The notes: generated by a model not told the origin, from the sequence alone. 64,000 nt of DNA from an uncultured Lactobacillus sp. (GCA_937874185.1 CALNAK010000020.1:1-64000), one strand, 5' to 3'; positions 17,423 to 26,671 are shown, counted from the first letter of the stretch. Made by a program: numbers and translations.

Positions 17423-18040
17423 CCAACCGTAAGTATTTAAATCCATATCACGCTTGGGTAGTTTAGAGACGAAAGGATTACCCTTCACAATAAAACGCAT
17501 ATTTTTAGAAGTCCATGGCTCCTTATTTTTCACACCAATTCTTGGTGTTGCTAAAATAGTTTGAGGAGTCTGGACTTTTTTTGTGGAAAATGAGAAATTA
17601 TTTTCATTTAACATAGTGCCTGATAAGCTTTTATCTTTAATTCCAAAAGCTGCCATCCATTTAGCGGGGCCATTAGTAGCGTCAAATCCTGTTTTACCAC
17701 GATTCTCTTCCATCATTTCAATACCAGTCAGTGGTTGAAGGGCACGAATTAAGATTCCATTAGGAGTGCCAGTTTTTTGAATACTAATATCCATATCAAG
17801 CCAACTGTGAATTGAATAAATATAAATTGTGCCACCTTTTTGATAAAGTGGGTCATTGGCATTTGTATGTCGACCATTATAGCTATGGGATGCCATATCG
17901 ATTGGTCCCAGATAAGCTTCGGTTTCGACAATCAATCCAGAAAAGGTTCCTTGATCAGATTTGTAGGTAAAAGTGTGACCTAACATGTCTTGAGCTAAGT
18001 CCATTGTTTCTGCGGTTTCAAAGTAATTTTGCACATTCAA
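17417..18040 (-). CDS. 3-Methyladenine DNA glycosylase (AAG/MPG family)
   Basis: Excises alkylated purines at the start of base-excision repair. The family core is visible: GLIVETEAYLGPIDMASHSYNG near residue 40, with the catalytic glutamate in ETEAY; GTIYIYSIHSWLD near 70; and NGPAKWMAAFGI near 123. 207 residues is usual. The start is TTG at 18038-18040, placed 10 bases after an excellent AGGAGG. It converges with and overlaps the metal ATPase by 6 bases, so no shared terminator separates them. Confidence 0.92.
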   Translation of the reverse strand: MNVQNYFETAETMDLAQDMLGHTFTYKSDQGTFSGLIVETEAYLGPIDMASHSYNGRHTNANDPLYQKGGTIYIYSIHSWLDMDISIQKTGTPNGILIRALQPLTGIEMMEENRGKTGFDATNGPAKWMAAFGIKDKSLSGTMLNENNFSFSTKKVQTPQTILATPRIGVKNKEPWTSKNMRFIVKGNPFVSKLPKRDMDLNTYGWL

Positions 18041-18166
18041 AACTTATTATCCTCCTATTATCAAAAAAAAGTTCAAAAAAGATTAAAAAAAAGCTTGCTA
18101 CACCTTTATTTATATTGTATTATATTTCTTGTGCTCATGTGAGAGCAACAAACAATTAAATATTAT

Positions 18167-18238
18167 GACCCGTTGGTCAAGTGGTTAAGACACCGCCCTT
18201 TCACGGCGGTAACATGAGTTCAAATCTCGTACGGGTCA
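18167..18238 (+). tRNA. tRNA-Glu (TTC)
   Basis: Acceptor stem GACCCGT/ACGGGTC, anticodon TTC within CCCTTTCACGG, T-arm loop GTTCAAAT and discriminator A. It is followed five bases later by tRNA-Val, so the two form a pair. Confidence 0.95.
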
Positions 18239-18243
18239 CTTTT

Positions 18244-18316
18244 GGAGGATTAGCTCAGCTGGGAGAGCATCTGCCTTACAAGCAGGAGGTCACAGGTTCG
18301 ATCCCTGTATCCTCCA
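18244..18316 (+). tRNA. tRNA-Val (TAC)
   Basis: Acceptor stem GGAGGAT/ATCCTCC, anticodon TAC in the loop CTTACAA, T-loop GTTCGATC and discriminator A. Confidence 0.96.
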
Positions 18317-18330
18317 TCAAAAGTATAAAT

Positions 18331-18365
18331 AACATTCAACTTAGGTTGGATGTTATTTTTTTTGT
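18331..18365 (+). terminator. Terminator of the tRNA-Glu/tRNA-Val pair
   Basis: Stem AACATTCAAC/GTTGGATGTT (one G-U pair) with loop TTAG, followed by ATTTTTTTT. Confidence 0.85.
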
Positions 18366-18372
18366 CGTTCAA

Positions 18373-18404
18373 TAAAAAAAGAAATCCAACCTAAGTGGAT
18401 TTCT
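18373..18404 (-). terminator. Terminator of the leftward membrane-protein gene
   Basis: On the minus strand the 8-bp stem GAAATCCA/TGGATTTC is followed by seven T residues. The hairpin begins inside the stop codon of the gene ending at 18403. Confidence 0.8.
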
Positions 18405-19077
18405 AAATGATTAAGATGAAATTACCAATGATACGATAAAAGAGATTTGGCTCTGAAAGATTACGATATTTTTTCAGTAACGACATAGCAACTACAAAAA
18501 TAATAATAACTAATGCCGTCCAGAGACTGACGTAATTTAATAAGAATAAAACGGCACTGAGAACTGATAACGCAACCAATTGGATGTAATCGTATTTTGT
18601 GCCGTCAAAGTAATTGATCATTACTGTTGCTATGTTTACCAAAAGTAATGGAACTACAAAGTTGATTGAAACGAAATGCATATAGGTAAATGCAATCGCA
18701 ATTGACATGAAACTAGGGACGACAAAGTCTTCCACTAAAGAAACAATATTTTGATAATTATCTGGCAAATAACGAATCATATATAGGAAAGCTAATTGTG
18801 AAAAAATCAAAACGATAACGAATGTATTTAGTGAACGGTACGATAGGACAGCTAATAAAATATAGATGGCACTGTATAGAATATGAAAATATTTATTTGG
18901 ATTCAATTTCAAAATGAATTCTTTATACAAAGCTACCATGGCAACCATGATGATTAAAAAACCATGAATGGAGAAATTGTTCAAATTATGCACAAAGATG
19001 AAAATAAATGGAAAAATATGATAGCTGATGAACTCAATGAAGGCAGCTAATATTTTTTTTGACTTTAAATTATTCAT
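18403..19077 (-). CDS. Uncharacterised polytopic membrane protein
   Basis: 224 residues with about six to seven hydrophobic segments and short loops; the N-terminus is basic (MNNLKSKK). No motif of a known transporter or enzyme is evident. The Shine-Dalgarno on the minus strand is AAGGAG. It is transcribed alone, divergent from metK, between two terminators. Function unknown. Confidence 0.65.
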   Translation of the reverse strand: MNNLKSKKILAAFIEFISYHIFPFIFIFVHNLNNFSIHGFLIIMVAMVALYKEFILKLNPNKYFHILYSAIYILLAVLSYRSLNTFVIVLIFSQLAFLYMIRYLPDNYQNIVSLVEDFVVPSFMSIAIAFTYMHFVSINFVVPLLLVNIATVMINYFDGTKYDYIQLVALSVLSAVLFLLNYVSLWTALVIIIFVVAMSLLKKYRNLSEPNLFYRIIGNFILII

Positions 19078-19177
19078 GGTAACTCCTTAGTGTTATAAAA
19101 TCATATTAATGTAGAAAAAGTTTAACGTCAAACTATGTTTTTTATGAAAATGAGCAAAGTTTGTGTTAACCTATTAA

Positions 19178-19246
19178 GAGGTTCCTGATGGGATCCTTTT
19201 TTTTTGCGAGGAGAGGCCCTGTAACCGAGAAGGTGGAAAAGAAAAT
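19178..19246 (+). ncRNA. S_MK box (SAM-III) riboswitch upstream of metK
   Basis: The leader contains GGTTCCTGATGGGATCC near 19180 and GGCCCTGTAACCGAGAAGG near 19214, matching the S_MK pattern (GTTCCCGA..GGAT..GCCTTGTAACCGA..AGG). TTCC (19182-19185) can pair with GGAA (19235-19238) at the Shine-Dalgarno. Binding of SAM would then hide the ribosome site and block MetK translation, as known for S_MK boxes of Lactobacillales. Confidence 0.78.
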
Positions 19247-20440
19247 ATGTCAAAAAATTATTTATTTACTTCTGAATCCGTTTCAGAAGGACATCCAGAT
19301 AAAGTTGCTGATCAAATAAGTGATGCAATTCTTGATGCTATTTTAGCAAAGGATAAAGATGCACGTGTTGCCTGTGAGACAACCGTTACAACTGGTCTAG
19401 TACTTGTTGTTGGTGAAATATCAACTTCCGCATACGTTGATATTCAAAGTGTTGTTCGTAAGACAATCACTGACATTGGTTATGATGGTACTAACCCTGG
19501 CTTCAACGGTAATAGTTGCGCCGTATTGGTTGCACTAGATGAACAATCTCCTGATATTGCTCAGGGTGTTGATGATGCTCTTGAAGAACGTGGTAACGAT
19601 GATAAAGATCCATTGGATCAAATCGGTGCCGGTGATCAAGGTTTCGTGTTTGGTTTCGCTACTAATGAAACTAAAGAATTCATGCCATTACCAATCTCTC
19701 TAGCTCACAAGTTGATGAGAAAAACAGCTGAAGTGAGAAAGAACGGTACAATTGATTACTTGATGCCTGACGCAAAGTCTCAAGTAACTATTGAATACGA
19801 TGAAAATGATCATCCTGTTCGTGTTGATACAATTGTTTTAAGTACACAACACAAAGCTGAAGCAAGTTTGGAACAAGTTCAAAAAGATATCAAGAAATAT
19901 GTTATTGACGAAGTTGTTCCCGCAGATATGATGGACGAAAATACTAAGATTTTAATTAATCCTACCGGTCGTTTTGTTATCGGTGGTCCAGAAGGAGATT
20001 CCGGACTTACAGGACGTAAAGTTATCGTTGATACATACGGTGGTTTCGCTCGTCACGGTGGTGGTGCTTTCTCAGGTAAAGACGCTACTAAGGTTGACCG
20101 TTCAGCAAGTTACGCTGCTAGATACATTGCTAAAAACCTTGTAGCTGCTGGCGTTGCTGAAAAAGTTGAAATCCAAATTGCTTATGCCATTGGTGTAGCA
20201 AAACCTGTTTCAATTCACATTGATACATTTGGTACTAGTGACTTTTCAGAAGAACAAATTGAAGAAGTTGTTAACAAATTCTTCGATCTTCGTCCACTAG
20301 GTATCATTGAAATGCTTGATCTACAAAGACCAATCTATAAGAAGACGGCTGCTTATGGCCACTTCGGACGTACAGATATCGATTTACCATGGGAACATCT
20401 TGATAAAGTTAATGATATTAAGGGTTTCTTGAATATTTAA
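19247..20440 (+). CDS. metK: S-adenosylmethionine synthetase
   Basis: Makes SAM from methionine and ATP. Signature segments are SEGHPDKVADQISDA near residue 13, GAGDQGFVFG near 125 and the P-loop-like GGGAFSGKDATKVDRS near 265. 397 residues is standard. Start at ATG 19247 behind AAGGTGG, which is part of the proposed SAM-III riboswitch. It is a single-gene unit with its own terminator. Confidence 0.97.
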   Translation: MSKNYLFTSESVSEGHPDKVADQISDAILDAILAKDKDARVACETTVTTGLVLVVGEISTSAYVDIQSVVRKTITDIGYDGTNPGFNGNSCAVLVALDEQSPDIAQGVDDALEERGNDDKDPLDQIGAGDQGFVFGFATNETKEFMPLPISLAHKLMRKTAEVRKNGTIDYLMPDAKSQVTIEYDENDHPVRVDTIVLSTQHKAEASLEQVQKDIKKYVIDEVVPADMMDENTKILINPTGRFVIGGPEGDSGLTGRKVIVDTYGGFARHGGGAFSGKDATKVDRSASYAARYIAKNLVAAGVAEKVEIQIAYAIGVAKPVSIHIDTFGTSDFSEEQIEEVVNKFFDLRPLGIIEMLDLQRPIYKKTAAYGHFGRTDIDLPWEHLDKVNDIKGFLNI

Positions 20441-20452
20441 TCGGTGATTAGC

Positions 20453-20500
20453 AGAGGCGTTCTTTAAAGTTTTAAAACTTTAGAGGAAGTCTCTTTTTTT
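20453..20500 (+). terminator. Terminator after metK
   Basis: An imperfect stem from AGAGGC to GTCTCT with a perfect inner part TTAAAGT/ACTTTA, followed by seven T residues. Confidence 0.8.
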
Positions 20501-20531
20501 ATGGGAATAATTATATTGGAGGATTTATTTA

Positions 20532-22007
20532 ATGGCACAAAAGAATCAATCAAATGTTGCAATTGTTACTACTGCCGTATTTATTGCCACATTTATGACA
20601 GCTATTGAGGGAACTATCGTTTCAACTGCTATGCCAACTATTATTGGTAGTTTACACGGAGTTAGCTTAATGAACTGGGTTTTCTCAGTTTATTTACTAA
20701 TGACTGCCGTCGCAACACCAATTTATGGAAAATTGTCGGATATTGTTGGACGAAAACCCGTACTTTTAATAGGTCTGATAATTTTTGTTATCGGATCAAC
20801 ACTATGTGCGATGTCTAATTCAATGATTACTTTGATTTTGGCACGTGTGATTCAAGGTATCGGTTCAGGTGCTATTCAACCACTGACGTTTACGATTATT
20901 GCTGATATTTACCCACTTGATAAGAGAGCTAAAGTTCTTGGATTCAATGGTTCAGCTTGGGGAATTGCAGCCATTATTGCACCACTACTTGGTGGATTCA
21001 TTGTTGAAAAATTAAGTTGGCACTGGGTTTTCTTGATTAATTTACCAGTCGGTTTACTAACAATGGGATTAATTTGGTTCTTCTTCAAAGAAGATAAACG
21101 AGAGCATGAGAAAATTAGAATTGATTATATGGGAACAATTTTATTAGTCTTTGTCTTATTGCCATTAATGCTAGCCCTACAATTTATTGGTAGTGGTAAT
21201 CCAGCCTTACCAATTAGTTTAGTTTTAATTTCAATTGTTTCAATTTATGCCTTTATCAAAGTAGAGAACAAAGTTGATGATCCAATTCTACCTTTGGAAT
21301 TATTTAAGAATAAAACCTTCGTTATTCAAAATATTTTGGCTTTATTAGTTAGTGGATTTTTGATTGGCTTTGAAGCCTACATTCCAACTTGGATGCAAGG
21401 TATCTTGGGACTTAGTCCATCAATGGGTGGATTTGCCGTTACACCAAGTTCAATTGTCTGGATTTTTGGATCATTCTGGGCCGGAACTTTGATAAAAAAA
21501 ATGGCACCAAATCGTGTCATTTACATCAGTTTATTTTTCTTAGCAATTGCTAACGGACTATTGTTAATGGCTGGTCCAACTACGCCATTCTGGTACTTCT
21601 GTGGACTCGCTGGAGTAGCAGGTATGGGATTTGGTTTAACAATTACGACAACTACCGTTACAGCTCAAACAGTTGTTGATCCAGAAAACGTTGGAGTTGC
21701 GACAAGTTTCAATACTTTATTGAGAACAATTGGTCAATCAATGATGGTTTCTGTATACGGAATCGTCCTTAATACTGCTTTGGCTAAAGGTGCGGCAGAA
21801 AATAAGAATATAACAGTCGATATGATGAATAAATTGATTGACCCACAAACCGCTAACACATTGCCACATCAGCTTTTACCCAAAATGCGACAAATTCTTT
21901 ATTCAGGATTGCACAATATTTACGTCGCAACTCTTGTACTATTAGTGTTGGGTTTAGTTCTTAATGCCTTTGAGTTGAAGAATCGAAAGATCCTTGGCTC
22001 TAAATAA
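20532..22007 (+). CDS. MFS drug-efflux transporter, DHA2 (EmrB/QacA-like, 14 TM)
   Basis: Proton-driven multidrug exporter of 491 residues with about 14 membrane helices. The MFS signature GKLSDIVGRKPVLLIG lies between helices 2 and 3 (near residue 62), RVIQGIGSGAIQP near 108, and the antiporter motif C region GSAWGIAAIIAPLLGGFI near 140. The substrate is unknown. Start ATG 20532 behind TTGGAGG. The last 54 bases overlap the 3' end of a convergent PAP2 gene, so each transcript reads into its neighbour's complement. Confidence 0.9.
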   Translation: MAQKNQSNVAIVTTAVFIATFMTAIEGTIVSTAMPTIIGSLHGVSLMNWVFSVYLLMTAVATPIYGKLSDIVGRKPVLLIGLIIFVIGSTLCAMSNSMITLILARVIQGIGSGAIQPLTFTIIADIYPLDKRAKVLGFNGSAWGIAAIIAPLLGGFIVEKLSWHWVFLINLPVGLLTMGLIWFFFKEDKREHEKIRIDYMGTILLVFVLLPLMLALQFIGSGNPALPISLVLISIVSIYAFIKVENKVDDPILPLELFKNKTFVIQNILALLVSGFLIGFEAYIPTWMQGILGLSPSMGGFAVTPSSIVWIFGSFWAGTLIKKMAPNRVIYISLFFLAIANGLLLMAGPTTPFWYFCGLAGVAGMGFGLTITTTTVTAQTVVDPENVGVATSFNTLLRTIGQSMMVSVYGIVLNTALAKGAAENKNITVDMMNKLIDPQTANTLPHQLLPKMRQILYSGLHNIYVATLVLLVLGLVLNAFELKNRKILGSK

Positions 22008-22604
22008 TAGAGTATTAAAAGTTAAGATAGTAGCTGCCAAAGTATATCCACCTAGGACATCACTTGGGTAGTGAACTCCAAGAAAAATTCGACTGTAACC
22101 AACAAGAATTACGGTAACAATCATGATAGTACTGATCAAGATTTTGACACTGACCTTTTTAAATATAAACAGGCTAATTATCAGAATTGAGATATACAGT
22201 GCAAAGGAACTGGCTGAATGGCCACTTGGATAGCTGAATCCACCTGCAGGTACATAGTGGTGGTGACTTGGTCGAGGTCTTTGGATGATAGTTTTTATTA
22301 AACTGTTTAATCCAGCAATGACGACCTTATTCAGGACTAAGAAAATAGCAGCATAATAATATTTGGTTAGTATTAATAATATGAAGAATATTACAGCTAT
22401 TGAAATAGTAGGGTAAGTGTCACCAAGATTAGTTATCGGTCGAAAGATGCCAAGTGATAATTCATTGTGATGGTAAATCTGATTTATCAAAACAGAATCG
22501 AAGTTTTTAATCAAAGTAGTCTTTAAAGCAACATTTATGCTCCAAAAGATGAAGAAGATTAATAAAAAGATATTTAATATAGATATTTTTTGAGATATTT
22601 TCAT
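21954..22604 (-). CDS. PAP2-family membrane phosphatase
   Basis: A 216-residue membrane enzyme with all three acid-phosphatase motifs: KTIIQRPRP near residue 105, YPSGHSAS near 125 and SRIFLGVHYPSDV near 170. About six membrane helices. Members dephosphorylate undecaprenyl pyrophosphate or phosphatidylglycerophosphate at the outer face; which one cannot be told here. It is divergent from the autolysin gene (18 bases between its ATG and the autolysin -35), and its 3' end overlaps the efflux gene by 54 bases. Confidence 0.9.
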   Translation of the reverse strand: MKISQKISILNIFLLIFFIFWSINVALKTTLIKNFDSVLINQIYHHNELSLGIFRPITNLGDTYPTISIAVIFFILLILTKYYYAAIFLVLNKVVIAGLNSLIKTIIQRPRPSHHHYVPAGGFSYPSGHSASSFALYISILIISLFIFKKVSVKILISTIMIVTVILVGYSRIFLGVHYPSDVLGGYTLAATILTFNTLLFRAKDLSILQLKGIKN

Positions 22605-22621
22605 AATTTTTAATCTCTCTA

Positions 22622-22650
22622 TTGTTTAAGTTTTTGTTAAGAAATATAAT
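22622..22650 (+). promoter_or_regulatory. Promoter of the LysM autolysin gene
   Basis: TTGTTT (22622-22627) and TATAAT (22645-22650) with a 17-base spacer, 35 bases before the start codon. A good sigma-A type promoter. Confidence 0.7.
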
Positions 22651-22684
22651 AAAGTATAAAGATTTTGAGGGAGACAAAATACTT

Positions 22685-23959
22685 ATGATTATTACACGTC
22701 GTGAACGAAGAATCGAAGATAGTCGATTGACTAGATTAAATAATAAAAGAAGTAAGAATGCAAACTTGCGCAAAAATATGACGATCTTAGGATCTAGTAT
22801 GTTTGTCGGGACTGCTGTGGCACAAATTGCCAATATTTCTGCTTCAACTCCAGTAAAAGCTGAAGCATTATCCGTAAATAACTTGTTGAATCAAAACTCC
22901 GCAGTTATAACTGTTCCAGTCACATCTAAAGGTGCTGGAGATCAACAATTTATTGATTATATCGGTAATTCCGCGCGTAAGCTCGCCTCAAACAATGATC
23001 TATATGCATCAGTAATGATTGCTCAAGCTATGGTTGAAAGTGGCTGGGGTACCAGTGGACTTGCTGCTGCACCTAATTATAATCTCTTTGGTATCAAAGG
23101 TGATTATCAAGGCTCATCAGTCAACATGGGAACACAAGAAGACGATGGTACTGGAAGTCTATATTCAATCAATTCTAACTTTAGAAAGTATCCTTCATAC
23201 AAGGAATCACTTGAAGACTACGTTGCTCTTTTAAGAGGTGGAACTTCAGGCAATTCTCAAATCTATGCAGGTGCTTGGAAGAGTAATACTACATCTTATA
23301 AAGATGCTACCAAATATTTAACTGGCCGTTATGCAACCGATACAACTTATGCCAGCAAGTTGAATGACATGATTGAGAAGTATAACTTAACGCAATTTGA
23401 CCAAGATGTAACAAGTAAGGACCAAACCTACACAGTTGCGCAAGGTGATACTCTTCAGTCGATTGCTGATAAATTCAATATTTCAGTTAATGATTTGATG
23501 AATATCAACGATTTGAAAACTAACAATTATATTTATCCGGGTAAGACTTTGACAATTACTCAAGTTATTGGATCAAACGGACAACCATTGTCTGCAACGA
23601 ATAATAATGGTGCAACGATGACTAACACTTCAAACACTACAAGTACTGATACTGGTAATGTTGGGGATGTTTATGGAAGTCAACAAGCTCCAGTTATTGT
23701 TCAAGATGAACGTGATGGAGTAAAGAAGTACGTGCCATCAGATAATACTGATACCGACAATACATCGATCAATGTACAGAATGATTATAGTTCAAATAAT
23801 TCTAATGACTCTGGTAGTAAAAATAGTTCAGTAACTGTTCAAGATGGTGATACGATTGATTCTATTGCCTCACAAGCAGGAACAACTGTTGATAATATCA
23901 AACAACTAAATAATCTAAATTCAGATTTATTAGTTGTCGGCCAATCATTATTGGTGTAA
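22685..23959 (+). CDS. Secreted peptidoglycan hydrolase: glucosaminidase (GH73-like) with two LysM domains
   Basis: A cell-wall autolysin of 424 residues. A basic N-terminus (about 30 residues) and hydrophobic core ILGSSMFVGTAVAQIANISA form a long signal peptide. The catalytic region (about residues 75-240) has SVMIAQAMVESGWGTSGLA with the glutamate expected of GH73 enzymes, then NLFGIKG and YPSYKESLEDYVALL. LysM domains follow near 246-290 (YTVAQGDTLQSIADKFNIS) and at the C-terminus (VTVQDGDTIDSIASQAG), joined by a Ser/Thr/Asn/Asp-rich linker. The start is ATG 22685 behind GAGGGAG. The end of the gene overlaps the candidate promoter of the leuS T-box. Confidence 0.9.
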   Translation: MIITRRERRIEDSRLTRLNNKRSKNANLRKNMTILGSSMFVGTAVAQIANISASTPVKAEALSVNNLLNQNSAVITVPVTSKGAGDQQFIDYIGNSARKLASNNDLYASVMIAQAMVESGWGTSGLAAAPNYNLFGIKGDYQGSSVNMGTQEDDGTGSLYSINSNFRKYPSYKESLEDYVALLRGGTSGNSQIYAGAWKSNTTSYKDATKYLTGRYATDTTYASKLNDMIEKYNLTQFDQDVTSKDQTYTVAQGDTLQSIADKFNISVNDLMNINDLKTNNYIYPGKTLTITQVIGSNGQPLSATNNNGATMTNTSNTTSTDTGNVGDVYGSQQAPVIVQDERDGVKKYVPSDNTDTDNTSINVQNDYSSNNSNDSGSKNSSVTVQDGDTIDSIASQAGTTVDNIKQLNNLNSDLLVVGQSLLV

Positions 23960-23962
23960 GAT
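23934..23962 (+). promoter_or_regulatory. Candidate promoter of the leuS T-box, overlapping the autolysin 3' end
   Basis: TTGTCG (23934-23939), a 17-base spacer and TAAGAT (23957-23962). The -10 covers the TAA stop of the autolysin gene. Moderate match only. Confidence 0.45.
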
Positions 23963-23969
23963 ACAACAC

Positions 23970-24197
23970 AACGGAAGTAGTAGATAATAAGAATTCTTTT
24001 CAGAAAGCGCATGGTGATGTGAATGCGTAGATTCTTATTTTCGAACTCATCCACTTAATTAGTTGCCGAACTAAGAGTAAGTGACTACGCTTTATCCTCG
24101 TTAAGGATTTTGAGAGTCGTACTTATTTAGTGCGGAACTTAGGTGGTAACGCGGTAACTCGTCCTATGATTAATATATAATCATAGGACTTTTTTTG
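23970..24197 (+). ncRNA. T-box leader of leuS (specifier CTC, Leu)
   Basis: The leader carries the T-box sequence TTAGGTGGTAACGCGG (near 24139) and a terminator at 24161-24197. A Stem I region (AAGAATTC... GATTCTTA) is followed by GAACTCATCC, where CTC at 24046-24048 is the likely leucine specifier. Uncharged tRNA-Leu would stabilise the antiterminator and allow leuS transcription. Boundaries are approximate. Confidence 0.88.
24161..24197 (+). terminator. T-box terminator of leuS
   Basis: A long stem (GTCCTATGATTA with TAATCATAGGAC) is followed by seven T residues. Its 5' arm also takes part in the antiterminator. Confidence 0.88.
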
Positions 24198-24213
24198 TAT
24201 AGGAGGAAAATAC

Positions 24214-26628
24214 ATGTACAATCACAACACCGTAGAAAAGAAATGGCAAAAGTATTGGAAAGAGAACGATACTTTTAAAACGACTAATGATCCAAACAAG
24301 AAGAACTTTTATGCTTTGGATATGTTCCCATATCCCTCAGGCCAAGGTCTTCACGTTGGACACCCAGAAGGTTACACTGCAACTGATATCGTCGCCAGAA
24401 TGAAACGTGCTCAAGGCTATAACGTTTTACATCCAATGGGGTTTGATGCCTTTGGACTTCCAGCAGAACAATATGCTTTAAATACTGGTCATACACCGGC
24501 TGATTTTACTGCTAAGAATATCAAGAATTTCAAGCGTCAAATCAACTCACTTGGTTTCTCATACGATTGGGATCGTGAAGTTAATACGACTGATCCTAAG
24601 TTCTACAAGTGGACTCAATGGATTTTTGAACAAATGTACAAAAAAGGTTTGGCTTACGAATCAGAAACATTGGTTAACTGGTCACCTGATTTGGGTACCG
24701 TTGTTGCTAACGAAGAAATTATTGACGGTAAGACTGAGCGTGGTGGTTTCCCAGTTGTTAGAAAACCTATGCGTCAATGGATGTTGAAGATTACTGCATA
24801 CGCTGATAGATTGCTTGATGACCTTGATGATATTGATTGGCCAGAAAGCATCAAAGAAATGCAAAGAAATTGGATTGGCCGTTCAGTTGGTGCACAAATT
24901 ACTTTCCCAGTTGTTGGTTCTGATGATAAGATCAATGTCTTTACAACAAGACCAGATACAGCTTTTGGTGTTGAATACATGACTTTGGCTCCAGAGCATG
25001 ACTTGGTTGATAAGATTACTACACCTGAACAAAAAGCTGCAGTTGCTGCTTACAAGGAAGAAGTTTCACACAAGTCAGATCTTGACAGAACTGATTTGAA
25101 TGATGAAAAAACTGGTGTCTTCACTGGTGCATACGCCATCAACCCTGTAAATGGTAAACAAATTCCTATTTGGATTTCAGATTATGTGCTTGTTACTTAC
25201 GGTACAGGTGCTGTTATGGCTGTGCCTGCTTCAGATGACCGTGACTTTGCTTTTGCTACAAAATTCCACCTACCAATGACACAAGTTATTGAAGGGGATC
25301 TTTCAGAAGGTGCTATTACTGGTGACGGTAAGCATATCAACTCTGAATTCTTAGATGGATTAAACAAGGAAGATGCCATTGCAAAAATGGTTGAATACCT
25401 TGAAGAAAAAGGTATCGGTGAAAAGAAAGTTAATTACCGTCTACGTGATTGGGTCTTCTCACGTCAAAGATACTGGGGTGAACCAATTCCTGTTATTCAT
25501 TGGGAAGATGGTACAACATCACTTGTTCCAGAAGATGAATTACCACTTAAATTGCCTGCTGACGATAATATTAAGCCATCAGGTACTGGTGAAAGTCCAC
25601 TAGCTAACTTGACTGACTGGGTAAACGTAGTTGACAAGAACGGTCGTAAAGGTCGTCGTGAGACTAACACAATGCCACAATGGGCTGGTTCATCATGGTA
25701 CTACTTGAGATATATTGATCCACATAACGATAAAGAATTAGCTGACTATGATCTATTGAAACAATGGTTGCCAGTTGATCTATACATCGGTGGTGCTGAG
25801 CATGCCGTACTTCACTTGCTATATGCAAGATTCTGGCACAAGGTATTGTACGATCTAGGCGTTGTTCCAACTAAGGAACCTTTCCAAAAACTCTTTAACC
25901 AAGGTATGATTCTTGGTAAGGGTCACGAAAAGATGTCTAAATCAAAGGGTAATGTTGTTAATCCTGATGAAGTTGTCGATGAATATGGTGCTGATACTTT
26001 AAGAGTTTACGAAATGTTTATGGGACCATTGGATGCTTCAATTGCTTGGTCAGAAAATGGACTTTCCGGAGCATCTAAATTCTTGGATCGTGTATGGAAC
26101 TTGTTCATTAATGATGACGATTACAGCACAGTCAAAGAAGGCTATTTAACAGATACCAATGATGGCAAGCTTGATAAAGCTTATAACGAAACTGTTAAGA
26201 AGATTACTGAAGATTATGATGTTTTGCATTTCAATACAGCAATTTCACAAATGATGGTCTTTGTAAATGAAGCACACAAGGTTGATACAATGCCTAAAGC
26301 TTATGCAGATGGCTTGATTAAATTGTTAGCTCCAATTGCACCACATATGATGGAAGAACTTTGGAGCAAGCTTGGTCATGAAGGTTCAATCTCATACGCA
26401 GCTTGGCCTACATATGACGAAAGCAAATTAGTTTCTGATACAGTTGAAATTATCGTACAAGTTAACGGTAAACTTAGAGATAAGATTGAAGTTGCTACAG
26501 ATACTCCAAAAGACGAATTGGAAAAAATTGCTACAACAGATGATAAAATCAATAAATTCATTGATGGTAAAAACATCGTTAAAGTTATTGTAATTCCTAA
26601 TAAAATTGTTAATATTGTTGTTAAATAG
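24214..26628 (+). CDS. leuS: Leucyl-tRNA synthetase
   Basis: Class Ia synthetase of 804 residues. The ATP-site HIGH motif appears as HVGH (FPYPSGQGLHVGHPEGY, near residue 45), and KMSKSKGN near residue 575. The CP1 editing domain carries TTRPDTAFGVEYM near residue 247. The C-terminal anticodon and Leu-specific domains are complete. ATG 24214 follows AGGAGG. Expression is controlled by the T-box leader. Confidence 0.97.
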   Translation: MYNHNTVEKKWQKYWKENDTFKTTNDPNKKNFYALDMFPYPSGQGLHVGHPEGYTATDIVARMKRAQGYNVLHPMGFDAFGLPAEQYALNTGHTPADFTAKNIKNFKRQINSLGFSYDWDREVNTTDPKFYKWTQWIFEQMYKKGLAYESETLVNWSPDLGTVVANEEIIDGKTERGGFPVVRKPMRQWMLKITAYADRLLDDLDDIDWPESIKEMQRNWIGRSVGAQITFPVVGSDDKINVFTTRPDTAFGVEYMTLAPEHDLVDKITTPEQKAAVAAYKEEVSHKSDLDRTDLNDEKTGVFTGAYAINPVNGKQIPIWISDYVLVTYGTGAVMAVPASDDRDFAFATKFHLPMTQVIEGDLSEGAITGDGKHINSEFLDGLNKEDAIAKMVEYLEEKGIGEKKVNYRLRDWVFSRQRYWGEPIPVIHWEDGTTSLVPEDELPLKLPADDNIKPSGTGESPLANLTDWVNVVDKNGRKGRRETNTMPQWAGSSWYYLRYIDPHNDKELADYDLLKQWLPVDLYIGGAEHAVLHLLYARFWHKVLYDLGVVPTKEPFQKLFNQGMILGKGHEKMSKSKGNVVNPDEVVDEYGADTLRVYEMFMGPLDASIAWSENGLSGASKFLDRVWNLFINDDDYSTVKEGYLTDTNDGKLDKAYNETVKKITEDYDVLHFNTAISQMMVFVNEAHKVDTMPKAYADGLIKLLAPIAPHMMEELWSKLGHEGSISYAAWPTYDESKLVSDTVEIIVQVNGKLRDKIEVATDTPKDELEKIATTDDKINKFIDGKNIVKVIVIPNKIVNIVVK

Positions 26629-26633
26629 ATAAC

Positions 26634-26671
26634 AAAAAAAGGTTTCGGAAATTTTTTCCGGAACCTTTTTG
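26634..26671 (+). terminator. Terminator after leuS
   Basis: Stem AAAAGGTTTCGGA/TCCGGAACCTTTT (one mispair) with a short loop, followed by T residues. It could work in both directions. Confidence 0.85.
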
